Shown here: positions 21,496-29,498 of the stretch, piece by piece
How positions within the stretch are numbered: the stretch's first letter is position 1
How the letters are laid out: each line of letters begins with the position of its first letter
Origin: Deltaproteobacteria bacterium
Lineage (GTDB): Bacteria; Desulfobacterota; Desulfomonilia; UBA1062
Length of the DNA: 64,000 nt
NCBI GenBank assembly: GCA_029547185.1
Contig: JAKPPU010000145.1
Coordinates: forward strand, 1-64,000
Direction: 5' to 3'
The notes under the pieces: model-generated
Database searches by the model: none
What the model was told of the DNA's origin: nothing
What the model saw: only the letters and a program-made list of their open reading frames with translations
Made by a program: the position numbers and the translations under genes

Positions 21496-22263
21496 GTGAA
21501 TCACAACACCAGAAAATATTTTGAAAAAAGGGTCCTGCGGAAGGCCGGGACCGCTGTCCACGACTACCGCATGATCGAGAACGGAGACAGGATTCTCGCG
21601 GCAGTGTCCGGCGGAAAGGATTCCATCGTGCTCTTGAAGGTCCTTGCAGAGCTTAAGGGCGCTGCGCCCGTGAGCTTCGAGGTCGTGCCCGTGCACGTGT
21701 CGACCGGCTTCGAGAAGGACTTCGAGAGGATAACGGTCTGGGTAAAGGAAGAGCTCGGCTTCGAGGTCCGGATATTCGACTCCGGCATCAAAGAGATCCT
21801 CGAGCACGTATCCGATCCTGAAAAGAGCCCGTGCGCCCTGTGCTCGAGGCTCAGACGGGGCGTCCTCTATTCGCTGGCAAAGAGGGAGGGCTTCACCTCG
21901 ATTGCGCTCGGCCACCATCTCGACGACATCATAGAGACCTTCTTCCTGAGGTGCTTCTATACCGGCCAGATCGGGGCCATGGCGCCTTCGCGCTATTCGA
22001 ACGACGGGAGGAACCGGGTGATCAGGCCGCTCGCCTACTGTCGGAACGAGCTCGTCGAGGGATATTTCAGGACCTTCGGTATAGAGCCGGTGACGAGCAT
22101 CTGCCCGATACGGCCCGACGGGAAACGCGAGAGGGTGAGGGACTACCTGAAGCTCCTCGAGAAGGAGATACCCACGGTCAAGGAGTCGGTTTTCTCGGCC
22201 CTGGGGAATATCGACGTGAAGAGCCTGTGCCTGAAGGAGGCGGCCGGTGCGCATCCCCATTGA
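21496..22263 (+). CDS. TtcA-like tRNA thiolation ATPase (PP-loop family)
   Basis: A 255-residue N-type ATP pyrophosphatase resembling TtcA, which thiolates C32 of tRNA using an iron-sulfur cluster. It shows the PP-loop AAVSGGKDSIVLL and a central CALC (C-x-x-C) motif, then GHHLDDIIETFF. A single cysteine in SICPI near the end may complete the cluster site. I chose the GTG at 21496, preceded by GGAAGAG; a TTG at 21412 would add a hydrophobic stretch not typical of the family. Substrate (C32 or another base) is inferred. It overlaps the next gene by 17 bases. Confidence 0.82.
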   Translation: MNHNTRKYFEKRVLRKAGTAVHDYRMIENGDRILAAVSGGKDSIVLLKVLAELKGAAPVSFEVVPVHVSTGFEKDFERITVWVKEELGFEVRIFDSGIKEILEHVSDPEKSPCALCSRLRRGVLYSLAKREGFTSIALGHHLDDIIETFFLRCFYTGQIGAMAPSRYSNDGRNRVIRPLAYCRNELVEGYFRTFGIEPVTSICPIRPDGKRERVRDYLKLLEKEIPTVKESVFSALGNIDVKSLCLKEAAGAHPH

Positions 22264-22849
22264 TCCGAAGACGCCCAAGCCGAGGGTCGTCAAGAGGGTG
22301 GCCGAGATCCTCGACAAGGGGGGGATCATCGTCTATCCCACGGATACGGTGTACGGCCTGGGGTGCTGTATCTCGAACAAGAAGGGGATCGATACGATCA
22401 ATTCCATCAAGGCGTCGGTCAAGCCCAGGAGCATCATGCTCTCGGACCTGAAGGCCATCAGCCGGTATGCCAAGGTTTCGAACGAGGCCTTCCGCATCCT
22501 GCGCAGCCTGCTGCCCGGCCCCTACACCTTCATCCTTCCCGCCACGAGGCTGGTTCCCCGCCTCCTCCAGACGAACCGGAAATCCATCGGGGTCCGCATC
22601 CCTGACCATTGGTTCTGCCAGGCGATCGTCGAAGAGGTCGGCGAGCCCATCATCACCGCGAGCGTTCCCCTGTCTCACGAGAGGCTCCACATCGACCCGA
22701 TCGAGATCGAAAGGCACCTCGGCCACAGGGTGGATGCGGTCGTGGACAGCGGCATCCTCCCGGACGTCCCCTCGTCGATCATCTCTTTGGAGACCGACAC
22801 TCCGGTGGTCCTGAGGGAAGGCCTCGGCAGGGTCGACATGTTCCAATAA
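22247..22849 (+). CDS. Sua5/YciO/YrdC family protein (YciO-like)
   Basis: A 200-residue YrdC-fold protein. The N-terminal KGGIIVYPTDTVYGLGC and the KPRSIMLSDLK and LLPGPYTFILPAT segments are diagnostic. Family members bind RNA; TsaC/Sua5 make threonylcarbamoyl-AMP for t6A37 of tRNA, while YciO paralogues have an uncertain role. KxR and SxN-type motifs are only partly canonical, so I call it YciO-like and do not claim t6A synthesis. GTG start with AAGGAGG upstream, overlapping the TtcA-like gene: a tRNA-modification run with miaA. Confidence 0.82.
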   Translation: MRIPIDPKTPKPRVVKRVAEILDKGGIIVYPTDTVYGLGCCISNKKGIDTINSIKASVKPRSIMLSDLKAISRYAKVSNEAFRILRSLLPGPYTFILPATRLVPRLLQTNRKSIGVRIPDHWFCQAIVEEVGEPIITASVPLSHERLHIDPIEIERHLGHRVDAVVDSGILPDVPSSIISLETDTPVVLREGLGRVDMFQ

Positions 22850-22871
22850 GCGGGAATAAGGGTTCAATACA

Positions 22872-24341
22872 ATGAAGAAAATGCTCATAAATTCAGTTCA
22901 CCCCGAAGAGATCAGGGTTGCCGTCGTCGATGACGGCATTCTCAAAGAGCTCCACATCCAGAGCTCGCTCAAGGAACAGATCAGGGGAAACATCTACAAG
23001 GGAAGGATCTCCAAGATAGAGAACAGCCTCGATGCCGTGTTCGTGGACTACGGAAGGGAGAAGCACGGGCTGCTGCCCCTGAACGACATCAACTGGGGTC
23101 TCGTTCCGGGGATGAAGCACGAGAAGGGGTCTCTCTCCTACCTGAGAAAGGGGCTCGAGATCCCGGTGCAGGTCAGCCGTGAGGAGAAGGCTGCTAAGGG
23201 GGCGCTTCTCACCATGGACATCTCCATCCCCGGCCGGTACATGGTCCTCCTCCCGCAGCAGGACCTCGCCGGCATCTCCCGCAAGATCGAGGACGAGGAG
23301 CAGAGAAAGCGGCTCAAGGACATCATGAGCCAGCTCTCACCGCCCAAGGAAATGGGCCTCATCATCAGGACTGCGGGCATGGACAGGTCAAAGGCAGACC
23401 TCCAGAAGGACATGAACTATCTCCTGAGGCTCTGGAAGAGCATCGAGGACGATTTCAGATCGGCCCCCTGCCCTTCGCTCATCTACCGCGAGGGCGACAT
23501 TATCATCCGCTCCATCCGCGACTACTTCACCAACGACATTACCGAGATCCTCATCGACGACGAAGAAACATACGACAGGGCGGTCTCGTTCATCAAGAGC
23601 GTGATGCCGAGGTACAAGCATATCGTCAGGCACTACAAGCAGAAGAAGCCCCTCTTTACGAAGTTCGACCTGGAGCAGCAGATCCAGAGCATCTTCAACA
23701 AGAGGGTCAAGCTGCGCTCCGGCGGCTCCATCGTGATCGAGCCCACAGAGGCCATGGTGGTCATCGACGTGAACTCGGGCCAGTCCACGAACGGCAGGGA
23801 CATCGAAAGCACGGCGTTCTCCACCAACATCGAGGCGGCGGCCGAGATCGCCAGGCAGCTGATCCTGCGGGATATCGGCGGGCTCGTGGTTGTCGACTTC
23901 ATCGACATGCGCTCGAAGGAGAACATCCGGAACGTCGAGAAGGCGTTCAAGGACTACCTGAAAAACGACCGCGCGCACATCGTCATGGGAAGGATCTCGA
24001 AGTTCGGGATCCTCGAGCTTTCCCGGGAGAGGCTGTCCTCGACCATCCTCGAGAAGAGCTATGTGAGCTGCCTCTTCTGCGAGGGCACCGGCATGGTGAG
24101 GTCGGTCGAGTCCTCGACCTTCATGGCGCTCCGCGAGATCCAGCTCTTCCTCAACAAGAGCAATCCTTCGGAGGTCCGGGTCGAGCTGCCGAGCGATGTG
24201 GCCATGTACCTCCTGAACAACCAGAGGAGATATATCATCCGCCTGGAGCAGGAATTCGGCGTGAAGATCAACATCACGGGGAGCCGCCTCCTCAGGCACG
24301 GCCAGATCCAGATCGAGAACCTCGATCTGCTGCGGACGTGA
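22872..24341 (+). CDS. rng: Ribonuclease E/G family endoribonuclease
   Basis: A 489-residue RNase G-type enzyme that cuts single-stranded A/U-rich RNA in rRNA maturation and mRNA decay. It has an S1 domain at residues 35-120 (GNIYKGRISKIENSLDAVFVD) and the catalytic DNase I-like subdomain with the metal-binding aspartates in VVIDVNSGQ and VVDFIDM. The zinc-link is CLFCEGTG (C-x-x-C). The long C-terminal scaffold of RNase E is absent, so RNase G is the better name. Start ATG at 22872, 22 bases after the upstream gene. Confidence 0.92.
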   Translation: MKKMLINSVHPEEIRVAVVDDGILKELHIQSSLKEQIRGNIYKGRISKIENSLDAVFVDYGREKHGLLPLNDINWGLVPGMKHEKGSLSYLRKGLEIPVQVSREEKAAKGALLTMDISIPGRYMVLLPQQDLAGISRKIEDEEQRKRLKDIMSQLSPPKEMGLIIRTAGMDRSKADLQKDMNYLLRLWKSIEDDFRSAPCPSLIYREGDIIIRSIRDYFTNDITEILIDDEETYDRAVSFIKSVMPRYKHIVRHYKQKKPLFTKFDLEQQIQSIFNKRVKLRSGGSIVIEPTEAMVVIDVNSGQSTNGRDIESTAFSTNIEAAAEIARQLILRDIGGLVVVDFIDMRSKENIRNVEKAFKDYLKNDRAHIVMGRISKFGILELSRERLSSTILEKSYVSCLFCEGTGMVRSVESSTFMALREIQLFLNKSNPSEVRVELPSDVAMYLLNNQRRYIIRLEQEFGVKINITGSRLLRHGQIQIENLDLLRT

Positions 24342-24541
24342 CGGGCTGGGCTCCGGACCTCCATAGGCGTTAACGTAGGGAGTTTGTGGATAAGGCAGCT
24401 GCATTTCCCGGATTTCCCTCGTAAAATCTTCTGTATTTTCTTGACCTGTGGTTGCCTTTGTCCTATACTTTTTACGGATCCGGGCCGGTTACCTGCTGTA
24501 CGTTCAGCCTCTCGAAGGTCCAGGGACATATAAGGGCCGTC

Positions 24542-25684
24542 ATGGAAGAAGTTGCATCATTGATCATTAACGGCAAGACCGATGACCTCGATGCTTCCAT
24601 AAGCACGATGGAACACGACGTAACCAAAGAACGGCTCCAGGAGCTGGCAGCTCTGGAATCGTCCATCCTCGACGCCATCCCCCAGGCAATCGTCGGGCTT
24701 CACAACCGGCGGATCATCTTTGCCAACAACGCCATCAAGGGAACCTTCGGCTGGAGCCGCGAAGAGCTCATCGGCAAGAGCGTAACGATCTTCTACCGCA
24801 ATGCCCGGGAATCGAAGGAGATCGCACGTTATTTTTATTCCACGCTCAAGCGACAGCGCACCTTTGTCAACGAGTTTCCCTGCCGCCGCAAGGACGGCAA
24901 GGACATCCTCTGCAGGATGCGGGCAGCGCGAATCGGAGACGAGCTCAAAGAGCGGCGGATCGTCATCACGTACGAGGACATAACGGAAAAGAAGCGGGCC
25001 CAGGAAGAGCTCGAACGCTCCCGCGAGCAGCTCCGCAACCTCTCCACCTACCTCCAGTCGGTGCGCGAGAAGGAAAGCACCCGGATCGCACGGGAGATCC
25101 ACGATGAGCTCGGCCAGTCGCTCACTGCCCTCCAGATGGATGTCGCCTGGCTCGGCGACCAGCTTCCTCCAGAGCTCACGCACTTGAAGGAAAAGACGCA
25201 GCGGATGGTCCGCCTTGCGGATGCCACCATCGAGAGCGTCCACCGCATCATAGCCGAGCTGAGGCCGATCCTGCTCGACGACCTCGGCCTCACCGCCGCC
25301 ATCGAGTGGCAGGCCAAGGAGTTCCAGAGCAGATCCGGCATCGAATGCTACGTCTATATTGACTGCACTGACAGCTCCATAGATAAGGACCTGGCGACCG
25401 CCCTCTTCCGCATTTTTCAGGGGGTCCTCACCAATGTCGCACGCCATGCTGCCGCAACCGCAGTGTGGGTCCGCCTCGTCCAGAAAGAGGACGAGCTGCG
25501 CCTCGAGGTCATCGACAACGGCAAAGGCATTACCGTCAAGCAGGCCGAAGATCCCAGGTCGTTCGGCATCATCGGAATCCGCGAGCGGGCCAATCTCTGG
25601 GGCGGAAGCGTACAGATAGCGGGCGTACAGAACCGGGGGACAACGATCAACGTCACGATCCCCCTTCGCAAGGGAGCTTCATAG
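24542..25684 (+). CDS. PAS-domain sensor histidine kinase, NarX/DesK type (HisKA_3)
   Basis: A 380-residue cytoplasmic sensor kinase; no transmembrane segment is seen. A PAS domain (about residues 35-150, ending in DITEKKRAQEEL) leads into a HisKA_3 dimerisation domain with the phospho-acceptor His at about 187 (ARIAREIHDELGQS). A HATPase_c domain follows (VLTNVARHA, EVIDNGKGI, FGIIGIRERA). Being soluble with a PAS, it may sense a cytoplasmic redox or ligand signal (inference). Start at 24542 preferred over an unlikely upstream ATG at 24452. Its cognate response regulator begins 2 bases after the stop. Confidence 0.9.
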   Translation: MEEVASLIINGKTDDLDASISTMEHDVTKERLQELAALESSILDAIPQAIVGLHNRRIIFANNAIKGTFGWSREELIGKSVTIFYRNARESKEIARYFYSTLKRQRTFVNEFPCRRKDGKDILCRMRAARIGDELKERRIVITYEDITEKKRAQEELERSREQLRNLSTYLQSVREKESTRIAREIHDELGQSLTALQMDVAWLGDQLPPELTHLKEKTQRMVRLADATIESVHRIIAELRPILLDDLGLTAAIEWQAKEFQSRSGIECYVYIDCTDSSIDKDLATALFRIFQGVLTNVARHAAATAVWVRLVQKEDELRLEVIDNGKGITVKQAEDPRSFGIIGIRERANLWGGSVQIAGVQNRGTTINVTIPLRKGAS

Positions 25685-25686
25685 AG

Positions 25687-26322
25687 ATGATACGCATCCT
25701 TGTCGCAGATGATCATCTGGTTGTCCGGGAAGGGGTAAAGCAGATCCTGTCCGGCCTCGACGACATGGTCGTGGAAGACGAGGCCGAGAACGGGAAGGAG
25801 ACGATCGAAAAGGTCGTTCGCGGCAACTGCGACATAGTCCTGCTCGACATCTCCATGCCGGGCAGGAGCGGGCTCGAAATCCTCGAGGAGATCCTGTCCT
25901 TGAAGCCCAAGCTCCCCGTGCTCATCCTGAGCATGCACCCCGAAGAGCAGTACGCTGTCCGGGCACTGCGCGCCGGCGCCTCGGGATATCTGACAAAGGC
26001 CAGCGCCGCCCACGAGCTGATCGGGGCCATCAGGAAGGTTTCGCGGGGAGGAAAATACGTGACCGCCTCCCTCGCAGAAAAGCTGGCCATGGAGATCGAC
26101 ACCAAGGCCGACAAGCAGCGCCACGAAAAGCTCTCCAACCGCGAGTACCAGGTCATGCTCATGCTGGCGTCCGGCAAAACGGTCGGAGAGATCGCGGTCG
26201 AGCTCTGCCTGAGCGTCAAGACCGTGAGCACCTACCGGACCCGCATCATGGAGAAGATGGCCATGAAGAAGAACGCAGAGCTGACCTTCTATGCCATGAG
26301 CAATCATCTCCTCGGCTCATAG
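25687..26322 (+). CDS. NarL/FixJ-family response regulator
   Basis: A 211-residue two-domain regulator: a receiver (residues 1-120) with acidic pocket VADDH, phospho-acceptor D54 in VLLDISMPG and the switch lysine in YLTKAS, followed by a LuxR-type helix-turn-helix (about 145-205, LSNREYQVMLMLASGKTVGEIA). It is the partner of the upstream kinase. Its target is unknown; the Pat-like gene 229 bases downstream on the same strand is an attractive candidate. A frame extending upstream into the kinase gene is a shadow. Confidence 0.93.
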   Translation: MIRILVADDHLVVREGVKQILSGLDDMVVEDEAENGKETIEKVVRGNCDIVLLDISMPGRSGLEILEEILSLKPKLPVLILSMHPEEQYAVRALRAGASGYLTKASAAHELIGAIRKVSRGGKYVTASLAEKLAMEIDTKADKQRHEKLSNREYQVMLMLASGKTVGEIAVELCLSVKTVSTYRTRIMEKMAMKKNAELTFYAMSNHLLGS

Positions 26323-26394
26323 CCGGTTATCGCAATCCCGCCACGAACGCCTCCTGCCTTCATGCCGGGTAAATGCAGGAGAGCATCCCGCCAT

Positions 26395-26437
26395 CTGTCG
26401 GAGAACTTCCGGCAGACATGAAATGCATCTCCGACAG
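26395..26437. repeat. 10-base inverted repeat upstream of the Pat-like gene
   Basis: CTGTCGGAGA (26395-26404) is perfectly complementary to TCTCCGACAG (26428-26437), with a 23-base spacer. It lies between the NarL-type regulator and the Pat-like gene. It could be a terminator-like stem, though no T-run follows on the plus strand, or a regulator site. Function unassigned. Confidence 0.5.
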
Positions 26438-26550
26438 GAAAAAAAGCACTCCCCTGATACAAGCGGGATTTCCATCATGGTACTGACAATTTAGAACTAT
26501 GTAATACCATAAGCCATTAGTCCGGAAAGGATGGGAGAGAGGCGGAACAG

Positions 26551-29247
26551 ATGAGTTTGGATATCGGTTTTATGGAGTCACCGGAACACATTACCCGGCA
26601 GAGGACGCCTCAGGGCGGCTTGGCATCCTCGGGTTTTGGCAACCTTACAGGGAAAGAGGCGAAAACAATCATTGCCGGCGCTTTGAAGGAAAACCGCAGC
26701 TTCCTCATGGAGCATGAATGCAAGGCCATCCTCGAGGGCATCGGCATACAGACCACGGGCGGGATCGTTGCGACGTCGGCCGACAGCGCAGTCGAGGTGA
26801 GCAGGGCCATCGGATATCCGGTGGCCCTGAAAATCGTGTCCCCCGACGTGATCCACAAGACGGACGGCGGCGGCGTCAAGCTGAACGTGCGAACCGACGA
26901 AGACGTGCGGAAGGCCTACCGGGAGATCATGGATGCCTTCTCCAACTGCAAAGCCGTCGGCGTTTCCGTGCAGAGGATGGCAGAACCCGGCATAGAGGCA
27001 ATCATCGGGGTCACCCGTGATCCGAGCTTCGGGCCCGTTCTCATGTTCGGGCTGGGGGGAGTCTTCGTCGAGGTCCTCAGGGATGTGACCTTCCGCGTTC
27101 TTCCTATCGACGAAGAAGACGCAGCCGAGATGATCGAAGAGATAAAGGGCTGTTCCCTCCTTAAAGGCTACAGGGGCCGCGCCACCGATATAGAATCGCT
27201 CAAGGCGCTCCTCCTCAAGATATCGAACCTGGTTGCGGAGAATCCCGAGATCAGGGAGATCGACCTGAATCCGGTCTTCCTCTATCCTCTGGGCTATATG
27301 GCCGTGGACGCCAGGATATTCGTCGACGATTCATCCGTCGTACCCAGGGCCGAAGCCTCCCCGGGAAGTGGAAACCTCTACGATCTCTTCTATCCCCGGA
27401 GCATAGCCGTGCTCGGTGCTTCAGAATCCGAAGGCAAGCTGGGATGCAATGTGTTCAGGAACCTCATCAACCACGAGTTCCAGGGCAAGCTCTATCCCAT
27501 CAACCCCAAGAAGGATTCCATCATGGGGATCAAGGCTTACAAGTCGGTCCTCGAGATAAACGATCCCATAGACACCGCCATCATCATCGTCCCGGCCGAA
27601 GGGGTGCCCCAGGCCATCGAGGAGTGCTGTGAGAAAGGGATCCCGTATCTGGTCGTCGAAACCGCCGGGTTCGCGGAGATCGGCGAGGACGGCAAGAGGA
27701 TCCAGGCCTATATCAAGGAGATCATCAGCGAGAGGGGCTGCCGGCTCCTCGGTCCCAACTGCTCGGGCGTCATCAACACCCACCACAATATGGTCCAGTC
27801 CATCGGGCTCCTCGACCGGCTGGGCAAGGGTAACGTGGGCCTCATAGCCCAGGCGGGCGTCTATGCCGCAGGCATCCTTGCGGGGCTGCGCAACGTTCTC
27901 GACTTCGGGATCGTCGCTACCATCGGAAACAAGATGGACATCACGGAGACGGACATCCTCGAATACATGGGAGACGACGATCACGTCGACGTCATCGCCA
28001 TGTACATGGAGGATGTGACGAGCGGAAAGCAGTTCGTCGATACCGCGCGGAGGGTGTCCCAGAGGAAGCCGATCATCGTGCTCAAGGCAGGGCGGACAGA
28101 GGCGGGAAAGAAGGCGGTTTCCTCCCATACGGCGTCGCTTGCGGGTGATGACGAGATCAACAGCGCGGCCTTCAGGCAGAGTGGCGTCATCAGGGCAAGG
28201 GACAACGAGCACCTCTTCTCCCTGATCAGAGGCTTCTCCAAACAACCTCTCCCGAAGGGACCGGGCGTCCTCGTCGTCACCTATACGGGCTCGTTCGGGG
28301 TCGCAGCGACCGATACCCTCTATCTCAACAACCTCAAGCTGGCCAAGCTCGAGCCGCATCTCATGGAGCAGCTTGCCTCGGTCATGCCCGACTACCTCAA
28401 TCTCCAGAACCCGGTTGACTGCTCCTTCTCCATGACTCCCGAGTGGCTCAAGAGCATCCTCGAGATCGGCGTCCTGAGCTCCGACGTGCAGAGCATCATG
28501 GTCATCATCCAGGGAGAGAAGCTGGGCTCGTTCGTCGAGCCACTCAAGAGCATCGATCTCAAGGGCAAACCGGTCGTGTGCTGTGTTGCCTGCAAGGAGT
28601 TCGTGATAAACGATGTCGTCAGGATGGAAAAGGCGGGAATCCCCGTCTACTCCACGCCGGAAATTGCGGCCGAGGTGCTGGGCGAGATGTACCGCTACGA
28701 GCTGCGCCGCCGGAAAGCCGCAATAAAGGCCCTCGAAAGCTGCCTTGCCGACAAGTCGTTCATCGTGGACGGCAAACCGGTCAGGTTCCGGCTCCTGCGG
28801 ATGAACGACAAGGACCTGTGGATCGACTTCGTGAACGGATGCTCCCAGCAGTCCCTGTGGATGCGCTTCCTGTCACCCTTCAGCGCCACGCCCGAGCGGG
28901 CGCAGCGGTACTGCAACGTCGACCCTGAGGAGGAGTTCGCCGTCATCGCGGAGACGATCGAGGACGGCCGCCGGAAGGTCGTGGGCATCGCACGGCTGGT
29001 GAAGATAACGCTCAACAACATCAATGAAGCAGAGTTCGCGGTGATCGTTACGGACCTGTGGCAGAAAAAGACGCTGGGCTACCAGCTGTCGGACTTGAGC
29101 GTGGGGCTCGCCAAGAGCTGGGGTGTAAAGAGTGTGGTTTCGGAGACGCTCCAGGAAAACCATGCCATAATCAAGGTCCTGAAACGCTGCCGCTTCACGG
29201 TGGAGCGCAAGGAAGGAAGCATGTTCACCCTGTCTCTGAAGTTCTGA
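26551..29247 (+). CDS. Pat-like fusion: ADP-forming acyl-CoA synthetase with C-terminal GNAT acetyltransferase
   Basis: An 898-residue fusion. An ATP-grasp domain (about 30-265) comes first, then a CoA-binding domain (about 275-400), a succinyl-CoA-ligase-like domain (about 410-715), and a GNAT domain (about 745-898, with LWQKKTLGYQLSDL). Known Pat/YfiQ enzymes acetylate protein lysines, notably acetyl-CoA synthetase; acsA lies convergent just downstream. Here the ATP-grasp half precedes the CoA-binding half, and the phospho-histidine motif SSHTASLAGDDE (about H526) is retained, so the ligase half may still be catalytic. It could therefore be an enzyme, a lysine acetyltransferase, or both. 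It is preceded by a two-component pair. Confidence 0.82.
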   Translation: MSLDIGFMESPEHITRQRTPQGGLASSGFGNLTGKEAKTIIAGALKENRSFLMEHECKAILEGIGIQTTGGIVATSADSAVEVSRAIGYPVALKIVSPDVIHKTDGGGVKLNVRTDEDVRKAYREIMDAFSNCKAVGVSVQRMAEPGIEAIIGVTRDPSFGPVLMFGLGGVFVEVLRDVTFRVLPIDEEDAAEMIEEIKGCSLLKGYRGRATDIESLKALLLKISNLVAENPEIREIDLNPVFLYPLGYMAVDARIFVDDSSVVPRAEASPGSGNLYDLFYPRSIAVLGASESEGKLGCNVFRNLINHEFQGKLYPINPKKDSIMGIKAYKSVLEINDPIDTAIIIVPAEGVPQAIEECCEKGIPYLVVETAGFAEIGEDGKRIQAYIKEIISERGCRLLGPNCSGVINTHHNMVQSIGLLDRLGKGNVGLIAQAGVYAAGILAGLRNVLDFGIVATIGNKMDITETDILEYMGDDDHVDVIAMYMEDVTSGKQFVDTARRVSQRKPIIVLKAGRTEAGKKAVSSHTASLAGDDEINSAAFRQSGVIRARDNEHLFSLIRGFSKQPLPKGPGVLVVTYTGSFGVAATDTLYLNNLKLAKLEPHLMEQLASVMPDYLNLQNPVDCSFSMTPEWLKSILEIGVLSSDVQSIMVIIQGEKLGSFVEPLKSIDLKGKPVVCCVACKEFVINDVVRMEKAGIPVYSTPEIAAEVLGEMYRYELRRRKAAIKALESCLADKSFIVDGKPVRFRLLRMNDKDLWIDFVNGCSQQSLWMRFLSPFSATPERAQRYCNVDPEEEFAVIAETIEDGRRKVVGIARLVKITLNNINEAEFAVIVTDLWQKKTLGYQLSDLSVGLAKSWGVKSVVSETLQENHAIIKVLKRCRFTVERKEGSMFTLSLKF

Positions 29248-29370
29248 AAAAAGGGTTGTCACATCCCCTGCCGCGGCTCGCAGTGACCCTGTCAGTCAGT
29301 CATTGCGGGCCGCATTTTCATGTATACTTGAAATTAGTATTGTTTCTTGTAACGTCAGGAAATCTATGCT

Positions 29371-29415
29371 AATAAAAAGAAGAGAAAGGCAGGACCTATT
29401 CCGGCCTTTCTCTTC
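29371..29415 (-). terminator. Rho-independent terminator for acsA (minus strand)
   Basis: A perfect 12-base stem: GAAGAGAAAGGC (29379-29390) and GCCTTTCTCTTC (29404-29415), with a 13-base loop. On the minus strand the stem is followed by TTTTTATT, the classic form of an intrinsic terminator. It lies about 85 bases beyond the acsA stop. Confidence 0.75.
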
Positions 29416-29455
29416 ACGCAGCTAAGACGTTACTTGGAAGACTAAATTCTTTACT

Positions 29456-29498
29456 GAAGGCCCCGGCCTTGCTGACCGGAGCCTTCTTCTTTTTCTTG
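29456..29498 (+). terminator. Terminator for the Pat-like gene (plus strand)
   Basis: An 11-base stem with one mismatch: GAAGGCCCCGG (29456-29466) and CCGGAGCCTTC (29476-29486). On the plus strand it is followed by TTCTTTTTCTT. It sits directly against the acsA stop codon and separates the two convergent genes. Confidence 0.65.

Noticed and set aside
23388..24404. 338-codon open frame antisense to the RNase G-type gene
   Set aside because: Composition typical of an antisense shadow (HVHDD-type repeats); RNase E/G is unmistakable on the other strand.
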